Shown here: positions 1 through 7,917 of the stretch, in pieces
Layout: each line of letters begins with the position of its first letter
How positions within the stretch are numbered: the first letter of the stretch is position 1
Program-made: the position numbers and the translations under genes
Assembly (NCBI GenBank): GCA_030150045.1
Contig: JASLGM010000014.1
Span: 1-22,172 of the forward strand
Length of the DNA: 22,172 nucleotides
Reading direction: 5' to 3'
Source of the DNA: Taishania sp.
GTDB lineage: Bacteria > Bacteroidota > Bacteroidia > Flavobacteriales_D > Crocinitomicaceae
Notes under the pieces: generated by a model
The model's input: only the letters and a program-made list of their open reading frames with translations
The model's database searches: none
Told to the model about the DNA's origin: nothing

Positions 1-943
1 ATGCCACACCTAATCCGACTAGCATAAAGGAAGGTATACCTACCCAAATAATTGGGAATATTACCGCTGACATCATTCCAATAAACATTAGTATTCCGCT
101 AATTATCAGTGTTTTTTTTGCTCCATATTTTTGAATAATGGCATCACCGATAAATCTTCCTGTTGCCATCATAATCATAAAAGAAGCATATCCGATAACT
201 ATATAGTTTTTCTCCACCAATATCACGTCTTGAAAATAGACGCCGCTCCAGTCAAACATTGCACCTTCTGCTGCCATGCTACAGAACCCGATTACGCCGA
301 GTAACAAGACAATTCGATCCATTTTAAACCCTTTTTCTTTTTTCTGTTCTTCCATAAATGTAGTTGGAACAAGATATTGTTTTGCCCACAGGATTAAGAT
401 CAGAGAAATAAGGTAGATAATGATAAAATGAGTAGTTGTTGAAATGTCAAATTTCAGCATTACAATTCCGATTAAAGCCCCTATAAATCCTGCAATACTC
501 CATGCTCCATGAAAACTTGTCATAATGGATTTTTGATAAATCTCTTCAACCAGAACACCTTGTGTATTAATGGCAATATTGCACATGTTGCTGAATGTAC
601 CAAATAAGAAAAGTACACATGCTAATTCCCAAAAAGAATTTGTCATTCCTATTCCACAAAGTGCTAATCCATAAAAAAGAATACCTATTGTAAGGATTTT
701 TTCACTTCCATATTTAGAAACAAGTTTACCAACTAGAGGCATTGTCAACAATTGACCAATTGGTATCATCAGTAAAAGACTCCCCAGTTGTCCATCTGTC
801 AACCCTAAGTTTGCTTTAATAATTGGGATTCTTGATGCCCAAGAGGAGAAAATAATTCCGTGACAAAAAAAATAAGTTAAAACGGCTAATCTATTCTTGA
901 TTCTAGGTGTGATGGTTGTTTGCTCGTTGGAGGAATTTTGCAT
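1..943 (-). CDS. MFS transporter, 3'-truncated by the window edge
   Basis: The reading frame is open from an ATG at 943 to the left edge (314 codons, no stop), so the C-terminus lies outside the window. The translation begins MQNSSNEQTTITPRIKNRLA and continues as repeated hydrophobic helices, as in the major facilitator superfamily. An acidic/aromatic stretch AEGAMFDWSGVYFQ at about residue 230 recalls the YbjJ-like branch of MFS permeases. The substrate cannot be told from sequence; an inner-membrane exporter or sugar-type permease are both possible. A -7 element lies only 6 nt before the start, so the mRNA should be nearly leaderless. The gene diverges from the lipoprotein at 1067. The MFS assignment is firm, the subfamily tentative. 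Confidence 0.85.
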   Translation of the reverse strand, partial: MQNSSNEQTTITPRIKNRLAVLTYFFCHGIIFSSWASRIPIIKANLGLTDGQLGSLLLMIPIGQLLTMPLVGKLVSKYGSEKILTIGILFYGLALCGIGMTNSFWELACVLFLFGTFSNMCNIAINTQGVLVEEIYQKSIMTSFHGAWSIAGFIGALIGIVMLKFDISTTTHFIIIYLISLILILWAKQYLVPTTFMEEQKKEKGFKMDRIVLLLGVIGFCSMAAEGAMFDWSGVYFQDVILVEKNYIVIGYASFMIMMATGRFIGDAIIQKYGAKKTLIISGILMFIGMMSAVIFPIIWVGIPSFMLVGLGVA

Positions 944-949
944 AGGAGA

Positions 950-957
950 CAAAAGTA
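950..957 (-). promoter_or_regulatory. -7 promoter element of the MFS gene
   Basis: TACTTTTG on the minus strand matches the Bacteroidota consensus TAnnTTTG exactly. No TTG is seen at the usual -33 distance. It ends 6 nt before the ATG at 943. Confidence 0.5.
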
Positions 958-1041
958 GAAAGTTCATCCTATTTGTTATCGGAATTAAATCAATTTAACA
1001 ATTGCTTAGCATTTGTTAATTTTTTCTATTCTTGAATACTT

Positions 1042-1049
1042 TAAATTTG
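1042..1049 (+). promoter_or_regulatory. -7 promoter element of the lipoprotein gene
   Basis: TAAATTTG is an exact match to TAnnTTTG and lies 17 nt before the ATG at 1067. The nearest TTTG upstream (1012-1015) is 26 nt away, longer than usual, so the -33 box is unclear. The element lies inside the TTG-initiated extension of the frame, which argues for the ATG at 1067 as the real start. Confidence 0.5.
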
Positions 1050-1066
1050 TAAAAAAAATAATCGTT

Positions 1067-1477
1067 ATGACAAAATTTAATCTTTTTTTCGTTGCATGTG
1101 CAATGGTACTTTTATCTGCTTGTGGTAAGGTGAAGGGTGGTGAATTTAAACAAGGAGAGTACAACGGGAACTACAAAGTTTATAAAAATGGTAACGTTGT
1201 GTTCGCATCCGGCTATGAATTAGAATTTAAGAAAGATCGCTATGAAGGTGAAATAAAATCACAAAATGTAAGTAACAAAGAGACGAAAGGTACTTTTAAA
1301 GTAAGTAAAAAAACCATTCAATTCAATCCTGATTACATTATTCAGCCTGGGGAGTTAAGCTTTACTTTAGTTGGTAAGTATAATTATGAATATCAAAAAG
1401 ATGGTAAAAAATTATACATGGAACGAACAGATGGCATCTACAAATATGAATATAATTTAGTCCGTACAGACGATTAA
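1067..1477 (+). CDS. small hypothetical lipoprotein
   Basis: The protein has 136 residues and an N-terminal signal MTKFNLFFVACAMVLLSAC with a lipobox (L16-S-A-C19), so it should be lipidated at Cys19 and anchored in the inner or outer membrane. The mature part is rich in Lys, Tyr and Gly and reads as alternating beta strands (for example FKQGEYNGNYKVYKNGN). This is compatible with a small beta-sandwich or lipocalin-like fold, but I do not recognise a family. The frame is open 18 codons further upstream to a TTG at 1013, but that extension contains the -7 element and would spoil the signal peptide. The gene converges on the large secreted protein at 1550 across a strong terminator. Function unknown. 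Confidence 0.75.
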   Translation: MTKFNLFFVACAMVLLSACGKVKGGEFKQGEYNGNYKVYKNGNVVFASGYELEFKKDRYEGEIKSQNVSNKETKGTFKVSKKTIQFNPDYIIQPGELSFTLVGKYNYEYQKDGKKLYMERTDGIYKYEYNLVRTDD

Positions 1478-1489
1478 TAAAAACGACTT

Positions 1490-1530
1490 AATCAAAAAGC
1501 CACCGTTTTCTAAACGGTGGCTTTTTGATT
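1490..1530. terminator. bidirectional rho-independent terminator
   Basis: A perfect 19-bp inverted repeat (1490-1508 and 1512-1530) with a three-base loop TCT. The GC core is GCCACCG/CGGTGGC, flanked by A and T runs on both sides, so it can stop both the lipoprotein transcript (plus) and the transcript of the secreted protein that ends at 1550 (minus). Confidence 0.9.
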
Positions 1531-1549
1531 TTTACTAACCTTCAATTCA

Positions 1550-4500
1550 TTAATGGACTATTATTCTCACAGGCTTAAACTTTCTACTCGCCTCTCCTTC
1601 AACCATCAAAACATAACTTCCAGGAAGAATATTATCCCTGTCAAAATACAATATATTTTGCCCTTCAGCTACTTTGTATTTTTCCCTACTGACTACTTTA
1701 CCTTCAATAGACAATAATTTAACTTTAAACTCATTCCATTTTCTGATAGAGTTCACACTTATTTTAAAGTGTCCATTATTTGGATTAGGGAAAATGCTTA
1801 ATGAATTTTCAACCTTTTCATCACAAACAGACAAAATGGGTTCTGACACTTGCTTTTCACCAGATTTATCCACTTGGACGATTCTGAAGTATGCCGCCCT
1901 TCTACTTTCGAGGAAAGTAGAATAATTATTTGTTTCATTTGTTGTTCCGGCACCATCAACAGTACACTCATTTCTCCATTCAAATCCATCATGACTACTT
2001 TCAATGCTAAAATAATCAGAATTTGTTTCAGAATTTGTTGTCCAGCTCACCTTTGTCTGTCCTCCTTCACATACAGCAGTAAACGCTGTAAGTTCAGTCG
2101 CTAATGCAATTTCTCCTTTACTCCCATGTAACCACAATTCTCCTGTCCCTGCAATTTCAACTACGACATAACGTCCATTTCGATCAAACCCTGAATGATA
2201 TTCGCTTGCATATCCTGCCCCATATTGAGTTCTAGAAATGGTTTTTCCTATTGGATAATACGAACAATTATCTTCAAATATTCTATTCACTCCTAAATCA
2301 TTTGGATGATAATATCTACTTAATCTTAAATCTGATATAGTGTATGTTTCGTCATCTGGATTTGAACTAATCTGTGATAATGGTACTAAGGTATCATGTT
2401 CTTCTTGATCTATATACAACCTAACCCTTACACCATGAGAAGCTTTTTTTTGTGTAAATATAGTCCAGTGTCTACCTAACACAGCTGTTTCAACACCACC
2501 ACCTACTTGACAACTTGGAGCGAGGAAGGGTGGTTCAACATAAGAAGTAATCTTTACAACTCCTAGATCATTCCTCCCGGGGTCAACTGCTGCAATTATT
2601 TTACCTTCATTTGCTGAGAAATAATTCCAACCAGAGTTTTTGCTAACAAAACACTCTTTGGTCTCAGCATCACCTGACAATCTATTGTATTCCGTATTGA
2701 AATTCATTATTAAACTACTCACTCCAATTAAATTTCCAACACGAATTTCAACTTTGCTTTCTCCATCTAAATTAAATTTTTCACTGATAACTCCTGTACA
2801 ACACTCTGTAGACCTATAAACTGTTCTATCATTAATTTTAACCAAAGCTACATTACTATGTAAAAAATCTTCCAAAGCGTATGTCCCACATGGAAACCCT
2901 TTTCTTTTGTATATAAATAAATGATGATCCGTTTGTACATCACACCCTCTAAAGGTAGGTGCGAATGAAGGTGATAAATCTGTAGCCCATTTTATGGAAG
3001 TATTAATATTTAAGGTAGTATCTGAATAACTCCCTCTGTATTTCATTATTGCGGGATCAATATCTAGCATTTTATTTCTTACTTCTTCCGTCATCAAAGT
3101 ATTGTTTTTATTAAAAGCATATACATTCCACATATTGTCCCCAAAAATTGTATATGCGCCATACGGTTGATCCACACTAACTAATAAAGAATCAACACCT
3201 ATACATCCATCAATATTTGCTGTTAATTTATAATATGTTGTTAAGGCTGGGTTTACTTCTGGAGTCAAAGTATTTACCCCAGAAACAATAGGCCCCCCAG
3301 ACCAGGTATACCTATGAGTGGGATTAGGTAATCTTTCTTCATAATCTACAACTATTCTAAGTTCTTCGATAAGTGCCTCTGGATTAAACCCGTGATCATG
3401 TAATTCTCTAAAACTAAAACTCCAAACACCCGTAGGATCAACGTTAGGAAACATACCTACTTCGACCAAAGTTTCTGTTCCTGCATTAGGATTATCGCTC
3501 ACACCAACGTCAGTCAAAGTATTCCCGACACCAACAGGGGGAGTTATTCTTACTCTTATATCACTTAAAGGTGAAAATCTTTCTTCATTAGAAGATGAAG
3601 AAAATGTCATATAAACTTTAGTGGATAAAATGGTAACGTCACTTGGAATACCTTCAATTTTTATTTTTGCATCCTCTTCATCTAAATTAGGGAAAATGAT
3701 ATTTGTAACAGGAATATCATAAATAGAAAAACTAGATGAACTAGGTCTAAATACATTACCTTGTAACTTTATAATATCGTCTTTACATATTGTCACATCA
3801 GATCCAGCATCAACAATATAAGGTTCGATAAAAACGACTCCATGATTTCCATTTTGCCCTACTAATCCACCTTTACCATAACGATTAGGATTCATCGCAC
3901 TCATAGGGTTACCTTGAATATACTGATCGCTCCCTGGGATATCTCCCAAGCCACCACTTAGCACGACACCCATTTGAACTCCTCCAATGTAAGAAGATCC
4001 ACCGCCACCGCCACCAGCTCCACGATCAGTAGTTTTTCCACCACCACCGCCGCCGCCATAGTATCCACCGCCGCCGCCGCCGCCGCCACGTCCTTCTTTA
4101 TTTGTAACACTTCCACCTCTACCACCAATACCTCTACCACCCATTGCACCATTTTTTTCAGGTTTGGTTCCTATTCCTCCATTTCCACCAATGGTCTGTT
4201 GACCTCCTCTTCCTCCAGCTCCATTTGGAACATTAATCCCATTATAATCACCACCAGTTCTTCCTCTAACACCTCCTCCAGCACCGCCTGATCCAGCTCT
4301 AGCATCAGGTCTATCAAGATTTCTTGATTCTCCGCCTCCACCACCGCCACCAGCCGTGATAAGTTCGTTTGTTCCTAGCAAAATAGCAGATCTACCACCT
4401 CCAGCACCAGCATAAATCCTTGTTCTATTTGCACCTCCAGCACCTCCACCGCCATACATAGTGCTATTAATTTGATTAACTGATCCTTTCTCTCCTCCTT

Positions 4501-4783
4501 GTCCAACAATAATTGTAAGTACATCACCAGGAGTTACACAAATAACACCAGAAGCAAAACCGCCTCCTCCACCATGTGCAGTTGAATTAAGTAAAATATC
4601 TCCACCTGCTCCACCTGCACCCCAAAGGTTTACCCTTAAAGCAAAAACATTCTCAGGGACGGTATACGTTTGATTTTCTCCTAGATAATTATATACTATA
4701 CGTTGACCAAAAAGAACAAAAAAAGTATTACAGAAAAAAAACGATACAGATAATAAGGAAAATAACAAATAGTGCTTTCTCAT
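1550..4783 (-). CDS. large glycine-rich secreted protein with T9SS C-terminal sorting domain
   Basis: The protein has 1077 residues. A hydrophobic signal peptide fills about residues 1-26. Residues about 30-320 start with a YTVPENV...LWGAGGAGGD motif and become an extreme glycine-rich region with runs of seven to eight Gly, closing with GGGGGSSYIGG; this resembles bacterial relatives of the ALK/LTK glycine-rich domain. Residues about 340-485 hold an insert ending GVWSFSFRELHDHG, similar to a proprotein-convertase P-domain beta-sandwich (tentative), inside an Ig-like repeat that closes with TTYYKLTANIDGC. Residues about 560-920 are unrecognised and Cys-containing. About 925-1000 is a fibronectin-like module (KVSWTTNSETNSDYFSIESS). 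The last about 75 residues (SIFPNPNNGHFKISV..., PGSYVLMV) are a type A T9SS sorting domain, so the protein should cross the outer membrane and be surface-attached or released. Probable adhesin or matrix protein; exact function unknown. Confidence 0.88.
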   Translation of the reverse strand: MRKHYLLFSLLSVSFFFCNTFFVLFGQRIVYNYLGENQTYTVPENVFALRVNLWGAGGAGGDILLNSTAHGGGGGFASGVICVTPGDVLTIIVGQGGEKGSVNQINSTMYGGGGAGGANRTRIYAGAGGGRSAILLGTNELITAGGGGGGGESRNLDRPDARAGSGGAGGGVRGRTGGDYNGINVPNGAGGRGGQQTIGGNGGIGTKPEKNGAMGGRGIGGRGGSVTNKEGRGGGGGGGGYYGGGGGGGKTTDRGAGGGGGGSSYIGGVQMGVVLSGGLGDIPGSDQYIQGNPMSAMNPNRYGKGGLVGQNGNHGVVFIEPYIVDAGSDVTICKDDIIKLQGNVFRPSSSSFSIYDIPVTNIIFPNLDEEDAKIKIEGIPSDVTILSTKVYMTFSSSSNEERFSPLSDIRVRITPPVGVGNTLTDVGVSDNPNAGTETLVEVGMFPNVDPTGVWSFSFRELHDHGFNPEALIEELRIVVDYEERLPNPTHRYTWSGGPIVSGVNTLTPEVNPALTTYYKLTANIDGCIGVDSLLVSVDQPYGAYTIFGDNMWNVYAFNKNNTLMTEEVRNKMLDIDPAIMKYRGSYSDTTLNINTSIKWATDLSPSFAPTFRGCDVQTDHHLFIYKRKGFPCGTYALEDFLHSNVALVKINDRTVYRSTECCTGVISEKFNLDGESKVEIRVGNLIGVSSLIMNFNTEYNRLSGDAETKECFVSKNSGWNYFSANEGKIIAAVDPGRNDLGVVKITSYVEPPFLAPSCQVGGGVETAVLGRHWTIFTQKKASHGVRVRLYIDQEEHDTLVPLSQISSNPDDETYTISDLRLSRYYHPNDLGVNRIFEDNCSYYPIGKTISRTQYGAGYASEYHSGFDRNGRYVVVEIAGTGELWLHGSKGEIALATELTAFTAVCEGGQTKVSWTTNSETNSDYFSIESSHDGFEWRNECTVDGAGTTNETNNYSTFLESRRAAYFRIVQVDKSGEKQVSEPILSVCDEKVENSLSIFPNPNNGHFKISVNSIRKWNEFKVKLLSIEGKVVSREKYKVAEGQNILYFDRDNILPGSYVLMVEGEASRKFKPVRIIVH

Positions 4784-4809
4784 AGATAATCAGTGTGTTG
4801 TTAATATTG

Positions 4810-4839
4810 CTAAAATAAGGTTTATTGTTGCCTTAACAA
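4810..4839 (-). promoter_or_regulatory. promoter of the glycine-rich protein gene
   Basis: On the minus strand, TTG (4837-4839), a 19-nt spacer and TATTTTAG (4810-4817, 7 of 8 to TAnnTTTG). The predicted leader is about 20-25 nt to the ATG at 4783. Confidence 0.4.
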
Positions 4840-5011
4840 CAAAAAACATACCTAAGCAACACATAAACAAGACTTTTTAATATTTTTTAAGATTTTTCAA
4901 TAGCAACACGTCCTTTAAGGTCGAGCTTAAATAAATGATCTTACTCATCCTATCATTTCTTTCTAAGCATTCGATACAGAAGAAAAAAGTATATTTTCGC
5001 AAAAAAAACTC

Positions 5012-5260
5012 ATGAAAAAAGCCATACCATTTATCATTTTCATTGCTTCATTTATTCTTTTATTAAAAGCTTCAATACACCTTACAACTGGTGAGGAAAC
5101 AATTAACTTGGAATCACTTTCTAAAGAATCTTTAGGTATTTGTTCTGCAGTCTCTTTCACGTTGGTTATTCTTTATAAAATATTAATTGTTAAAGTAAAA
5201 ATAGCTGTCGCCATTGCAGTACTTATTTCAATAGCCTTCTTCTTTAATTTATTTGCTTAA
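5012..5260 (+). CDS. small three-helix membrane protein, hypothetical
   Basis: The protein has 82 residues and starts MKKAIPFIIFIASFILLLKA. Three hydrophobic segments are visible at about residues 4-20, 43-58 and 62-81, separated by a short polar loop (TTGEETINLESLSKESLG). No family is recognised. A near-consensus -7 element TATTTTCG (4992-4999, 7 of 8) lies 12 nt upstream. The gene stands alone between the promoter region of the secreted protein (read the other way) and the speD-speE promoter. A membrane composition this clean in an ATG-initiated frame is unlikely by chance, but a small uncharacterised gene deserves caution. Confidence 0.55.
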   Translation: MKKAIPFIIFIASFILLLKASIHLTTGEETINLESLSKESLGICSAVSFTLVILYKILIVKVKIAVAIAVLISIAFFFNLFA

Positions 5261-5393
5261 ATTACACTTCCTATTTTTAAGAGATAATACTCACAAACAA
5301 TCGTTTAAACATTTTTCAAGCTCCTCAATCTCATTAAAAACATTTTTATCAATTTGATAACAAGAAAAAAGTGTGTATTTCGTGAATAAACAC

Positions 5394-5401
5394 TAAATTT
5401 G
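5394..5401 (+). promoter_or_regulatory. -7 promoter element of speD-speE
   Basis: TAAATTTG matches TAnnTTTG exactly and ends 35 nt before the ATG at 5437. No clear TTG at -33. The rest of the 176-nt gap from 5261 shows nothing else convincing. Confidence 0.5.
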
Positions 5402-5436
5402 CGCTTTTAAACTTAAAAACATATCGTTAAGAAAAA

Positions 5437-6723
5437 ATGAGCAACGTAGCACTTGGTAATCACATTCTTGTAGAATTCATGAATTGTGATCCGCACGTTA
5501 TGAATGACGTAGCGGCTATTGAGCGAGATATGGTTGACGCAGCAAGAAAAGCTGGAGCAACTGTTATCAACTCAACGTTTCACCATTTCTCTCCATGGGG
5601 AGTATCTGGTGTAGTGGTAATCCAAGAAAGTCACCTTGCAATCCATACATGGCCAGAATATGGTTATGCTGCAGTAGATTTATTTACTTGTGGAGAAATG
5701 GATGCATGGATTTCATTCGACCATTTAAAAGAATGTTTTGGTTCTAAATCATACTCAGCACTTGAGATGAAACGTGGATCCGTAAATCTTTTAACACGCA
5801 ATGATTTCGACATGACAACTATGCGTGAAAAAGCAGCTGAATGGAGAAACCCAGAGTTCTACACTCGCAATGTTTGGTTCACGGATAAGGATGAAGACCA
5901 AGCCTTATCTCTTCGATTTACTGGAGAGGTATTTTATGATGTACAATCCCCTTTCCAAAGAGTACGTATATTAGAATCCCCAAAGTATGGTAAATTCCTA
6001 ACATTGGATGATATGGTGATGACAACGATCAATGATGAGTTCCATTACCATGAAATGATTTCTCACCCAGCAATGTTTACACATGGTGATGCAAAAAACA
6101 TCCTAGTGATTGGTGGTGGAGACGGAGGAACTGTTCGTGAAATTTTACGCCACAAAAATGTAGAAAAAGTAACAATGGTAGAAATTGATGGTGAAGTAAT
6201 TAAAGCTTGTAAAGAACACTTACCTGAAATCGCAGCTTCTTTTGATCATCCAAAATTAGACTTAAGAGTTGATGATGGTATTGCTTTCATCAAAACAGCA
6301 GCTCCAAAATCTTATGATATTATTATCGTTGATGGTTCTGATCCTGTTGGTCCTGCTGAAGGTTTATTCTCTACAGAATTCTATACAAACTGTTACAATG
6401 CTCTAAAAGATGGTGGTATCCTTGTAGCTCAAGGTGAATCTCCTAAATTTAATGAAAAAGCATTTTCAGAATTGAACCATACTTTACAAGATATATTTGG
6501 TTCAGAAAACGCACCAGTTTCTCTATTCTACGTCCCAACTTACCCAACAGGAATGTGGTCTTTCCAATACGGTTTAAAAGGTGCAAGTGCTCCTAAATCT
6601 GTTCAGAAAGAAGCGGAAATTGAAAAATTCGTTGATGAAAATGGTTTACGTTATTACAATGCTGACGTCCACACTGGAAGTTTTGCTACTCCTAATTTCG
6701 TGAAATCTTTACTAAAAAAGTAA
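5437..6723 (+). CDS. speD-speE: fused S-adenosylmethionine decarboxylase and spermidine synthase
   Basis: A 428-residue single polypeptide joins two enzymes of spermidine synthesis. Residues about 1-118 are a class 1B SpeD: the pyruvoyl-forming cleavage site is Glu64-Ser65 (QESHLAIHTWPE), with His70 and Cys85 (LFTCGE) at the positions matching Thermotoga Ser63/His68/Cys83. Residues about 140-428 are a complete SpeE: FYTRNVWFTD start, SAM-binding GGGDGG (226-231), VEIDGEV (248-254), DDG (279-281) and catalytic DGSDPVGP (299-306). SpeD makes decarboxylated SAM and SpeE transfers its aminopropyl group to putrescine. Self-cleavage at Ser65 would leave a short beta chain-free N-terminal peptide and keep the pyruvoyl group on the SpeE-bearing chain. 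Such fusions are known but uncommon; most relatives have two genes. The following ureohydrolase fits putrescine supply. Cytoplasmic. Confidence 0.95.
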   Translation: MSNVALGNHILVEFMNCDPHVMNDVAAIERDMVDAARKAGATVINSTFHHFSPWGVSGVVVIQESHLAIHTWPEYGYAAVDLFTCGEMDAWISFDHLKECFGSKSYSALEMKRGSVNLLTRNDFDMTTMREKAAEWRNPEFYTRNVWFTDKDEDQALSLRFTGEVFYDVQSPFQRVRILESPKYGKFLTLDDMVMTTINDEFHYHEMISHPAMFTHGDAKNILVIGGGDGGTVREILRHKNVEKVTMVEIDGEVIKACKEHLPEIAASFDHPKLDLRVDDGIAFIKTAAPKSYDIIIVDGSDPVGPAEGLFSTEFYTNCYNALKDGGILVAQGESPKFNEKAFSELNHTLQDIFGSENAPVSLFYVPTYPTGMWSFQYGLKGASAPKSVQKEAEIEKFVDENGLRYYNADVHTGSFATPNFVKSLLKK

Positions 6724-6739
6724 TCCATTTAATAATATC

Positions 6740-6773
6740 AAAAGTGGTTGTTCTTAAGAGCAACCACTTTTTT
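6740..6773 (+). terminator. rho-independent terminator after speD-speE
   Basis: An 11-bp perfect stem (6740-6750 with 6761-6771, core GTGGTTG/CAACCAC), extendable inward by three pairs to a TTAA loop, followed by T residues. It separates the fusion gene from the agmatinase gene, which begins 14 nt later. Confidence 0.85.
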
Positions 6774-6786
6774 AATTTATAGACTT

Positions 6787-7827
6787 ATGACTTTTGATCC
6801 AAATGGAGTTGGAATTGCAAACGGAAATATTTTCGGATTCCCAGTTACTGAAAAAGAAGCAGAAATCATTATTATTCCAATTCCTTGGGATGCAACAGCG
6901 TCTTACGGAAAAGGAACATCTAATGGACCGCAAGCGGTATTAGACGCTTCTACACAATTAGATTTCTTCCATCCTAAATTAGATAAAGCTTACAACACAA
7001 AAGTATTCATGTCTGAAATATCTAAAGAATGGAAAGAAATTAATGATCGTTTATGTGAAGCAGGAATGGATTACATCGCTTTCCTAGAAGATGGCGGTAA
7101 AATTGAAAATAATCCACATTTTCAAGCTGTTGTCAATGAAATAAATGCAACTTCAGAAGCTTTGAAGGAGAATTTAAAGTCCAAAGTAAAAAACGTTTTA
7201 TCAAAAGGTAAAATACCTGCTGTTCTGGGAGGAGAACATTCTACACCTCTCGGCTTAATCGAAGCGTTAAATGAACATTACGAGGATTTTGGAATTTTAC
7301 AAGTTGACGCACATGCTGACTTACGAGACGCATACGAAGGCTTTGAACAATCTCACGCATCTATAATGTTCAACGTGTTGAAGCGATGCAAAAACGTTTC
7401 AAAATTAACACAAGTAGGGATTAGAGATATCGCTGAATCAGAGGTAGAACTTATACAAAATAGTAAAGGTAGAATTTCAACTTATTTTGATTGGCAAATC
7501 AAAGAAGAACAATTCAATGGGAAAACATGGGCACAACAAGTAAAAGAAATCATTGCTAGTTTGCCACAAAACGTATACATTTCTTTCGATATAGATGGAT
7601 TAATGCCCGAATTATGTCCACATACTGGAACACCTGTTGCTGGTGGTTTTAAACTGGAAGAAATTAATTACTTATTCTTTGAATTAGCACAATCAGGAAA
7701 GAAAATTATTGCTTTTGACTTAAACGAAGTGGGAGTGGTAGAAGAAACTGATTGGGATGCAAACGTAGGAGCACGCGCCCTATGGAATTTAGTTTGTGCC
7801 ACAGAACTAAATAGAACTTCAAAATAA
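6787..7827 (+). CDS. speB: agmatinase/arginase-family ureohydrolase
   Basis: A 346-residue member of the ureohydrolase superfamily. All six ligands of the dinuclear manganese site are present: His151 (GGEHS), Asp174/His176/Asp178 (DAHAD) and Asp268/Asp270 (SFDIDG), followed by HTGTPVAGG. Agmatinase cleaves agmatine to putrescine and urea; position next to the spermidine synthase fusion supports this over arginase or formimidoylglutamase, but sequence alone does not settle the substrate. No arginine decarboxylase is in the window. An earlier TTG in frame (6748) lies inside the preceding terminator hairpin, so the ATG at 6787 (MTFDPNGVGI) is chosen. A 20-40-residue segment (about 76-125) between the N-terminal strands and GGEHS is longer than in E. 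coli SpeB, which has about 306 residues. Cytoplasmic. Confidence 0.85.
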   Translation: MTFDPNGVGIANGNIFGFPVTEKEAEIIIIPIPWDATASYGKGTSNGPQAVLDASTQLDFFHPKLDKAYNTKVFMSEISKEWKEINDRLCEAGMDYIAFLEDGGKIENNPHFQAVVNEINATSEALKENLKSKVKNVLSKGKIPAVLGGEHSTPLGLIEALNEHYEDFGILQVDAHADLRDAYEGFEQSHASIMFNVLKRCKNVSKLTQVGIRDIAESEVELIQNSKGRISTYFDWQIKEEQFNGKTWAQQVKEIIASLPQNVYISFDIDGLMPELCPHTGTPVAGGFKLEEINYLFFELAQSGKKIIAFDLNEVGVVEETDWDANVGARALWNLVCATELNRTSK

Positions 7828-7832
7828 GTTTT

Positions 7833-7876
7833 TCAAATTATCCTTATTTACTTATTAAGGATAATTTGACCTTTTT
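7833..7876 (+). terminator. rho-independent terminator after the ureohydrolase gene
   Basis: A perfect 14-bp stem TCAAATTATCCTTA / TAAGGATAATTTGA (7833-7846, 7856-7869), nine-base loop, then CC and five T. The stem is AT-rich. Its T-tract runs into the TTG that may serve as the -33 box of the next gene. Confidence 0.75.
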
Positions 7877-7907
7877 GTTCTTTACTATACAAAATTCAAT
7901 ATCTTTA
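7875..7907 (+). promoter_or_regulatory. promoter of the haem lipoprotein-CoA-transferase pair
   Basis: TTG (7875-7877), a 22-nt spacer and TATCTTTA (7900-7907, 7 of 8 to TAnnTTTG). The -33 TTG is the end of the preceding terminator's TTTTTG. Confidence 0.4.
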
Positions 7908-7917
7908 ATAAAGAAAA

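Noticed and set aside
4010..4095. CRISPR-like short repeats
   Set aside because: They are Gly codon triplets within a coding frame, with no spacers; no array is seen anywhere in the window.
3974..4291. Plus-strand open frame coding for a Ser/Thr/Ala-rich peptide
   Set aside because: It is the antisense of the glycine-rich region; the composition comes from GGN/NCC triplets on the opposite strand.
4963..5160. Minus-strand 65-codon open frame opposite the small membrane protein
   Set aside because: It runs antisense to the membrane-protein frame, matches no family and has no promoter signal.
5285..5396. Minus-strand open stretch ending in an EIEELEKCLNDCL-like peptide
   Set aside because: About 35 codons with no plausible start codon, overlapping the speD-speE promoter; it could be a gene remnant but cannot be supported.
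6748..6786. Upstream TTG extension of the ureohydrolase
   Set aside because: It starts inside the speD-speE terminator hairpin; the ATG at 6787 gives the family N-terminus.
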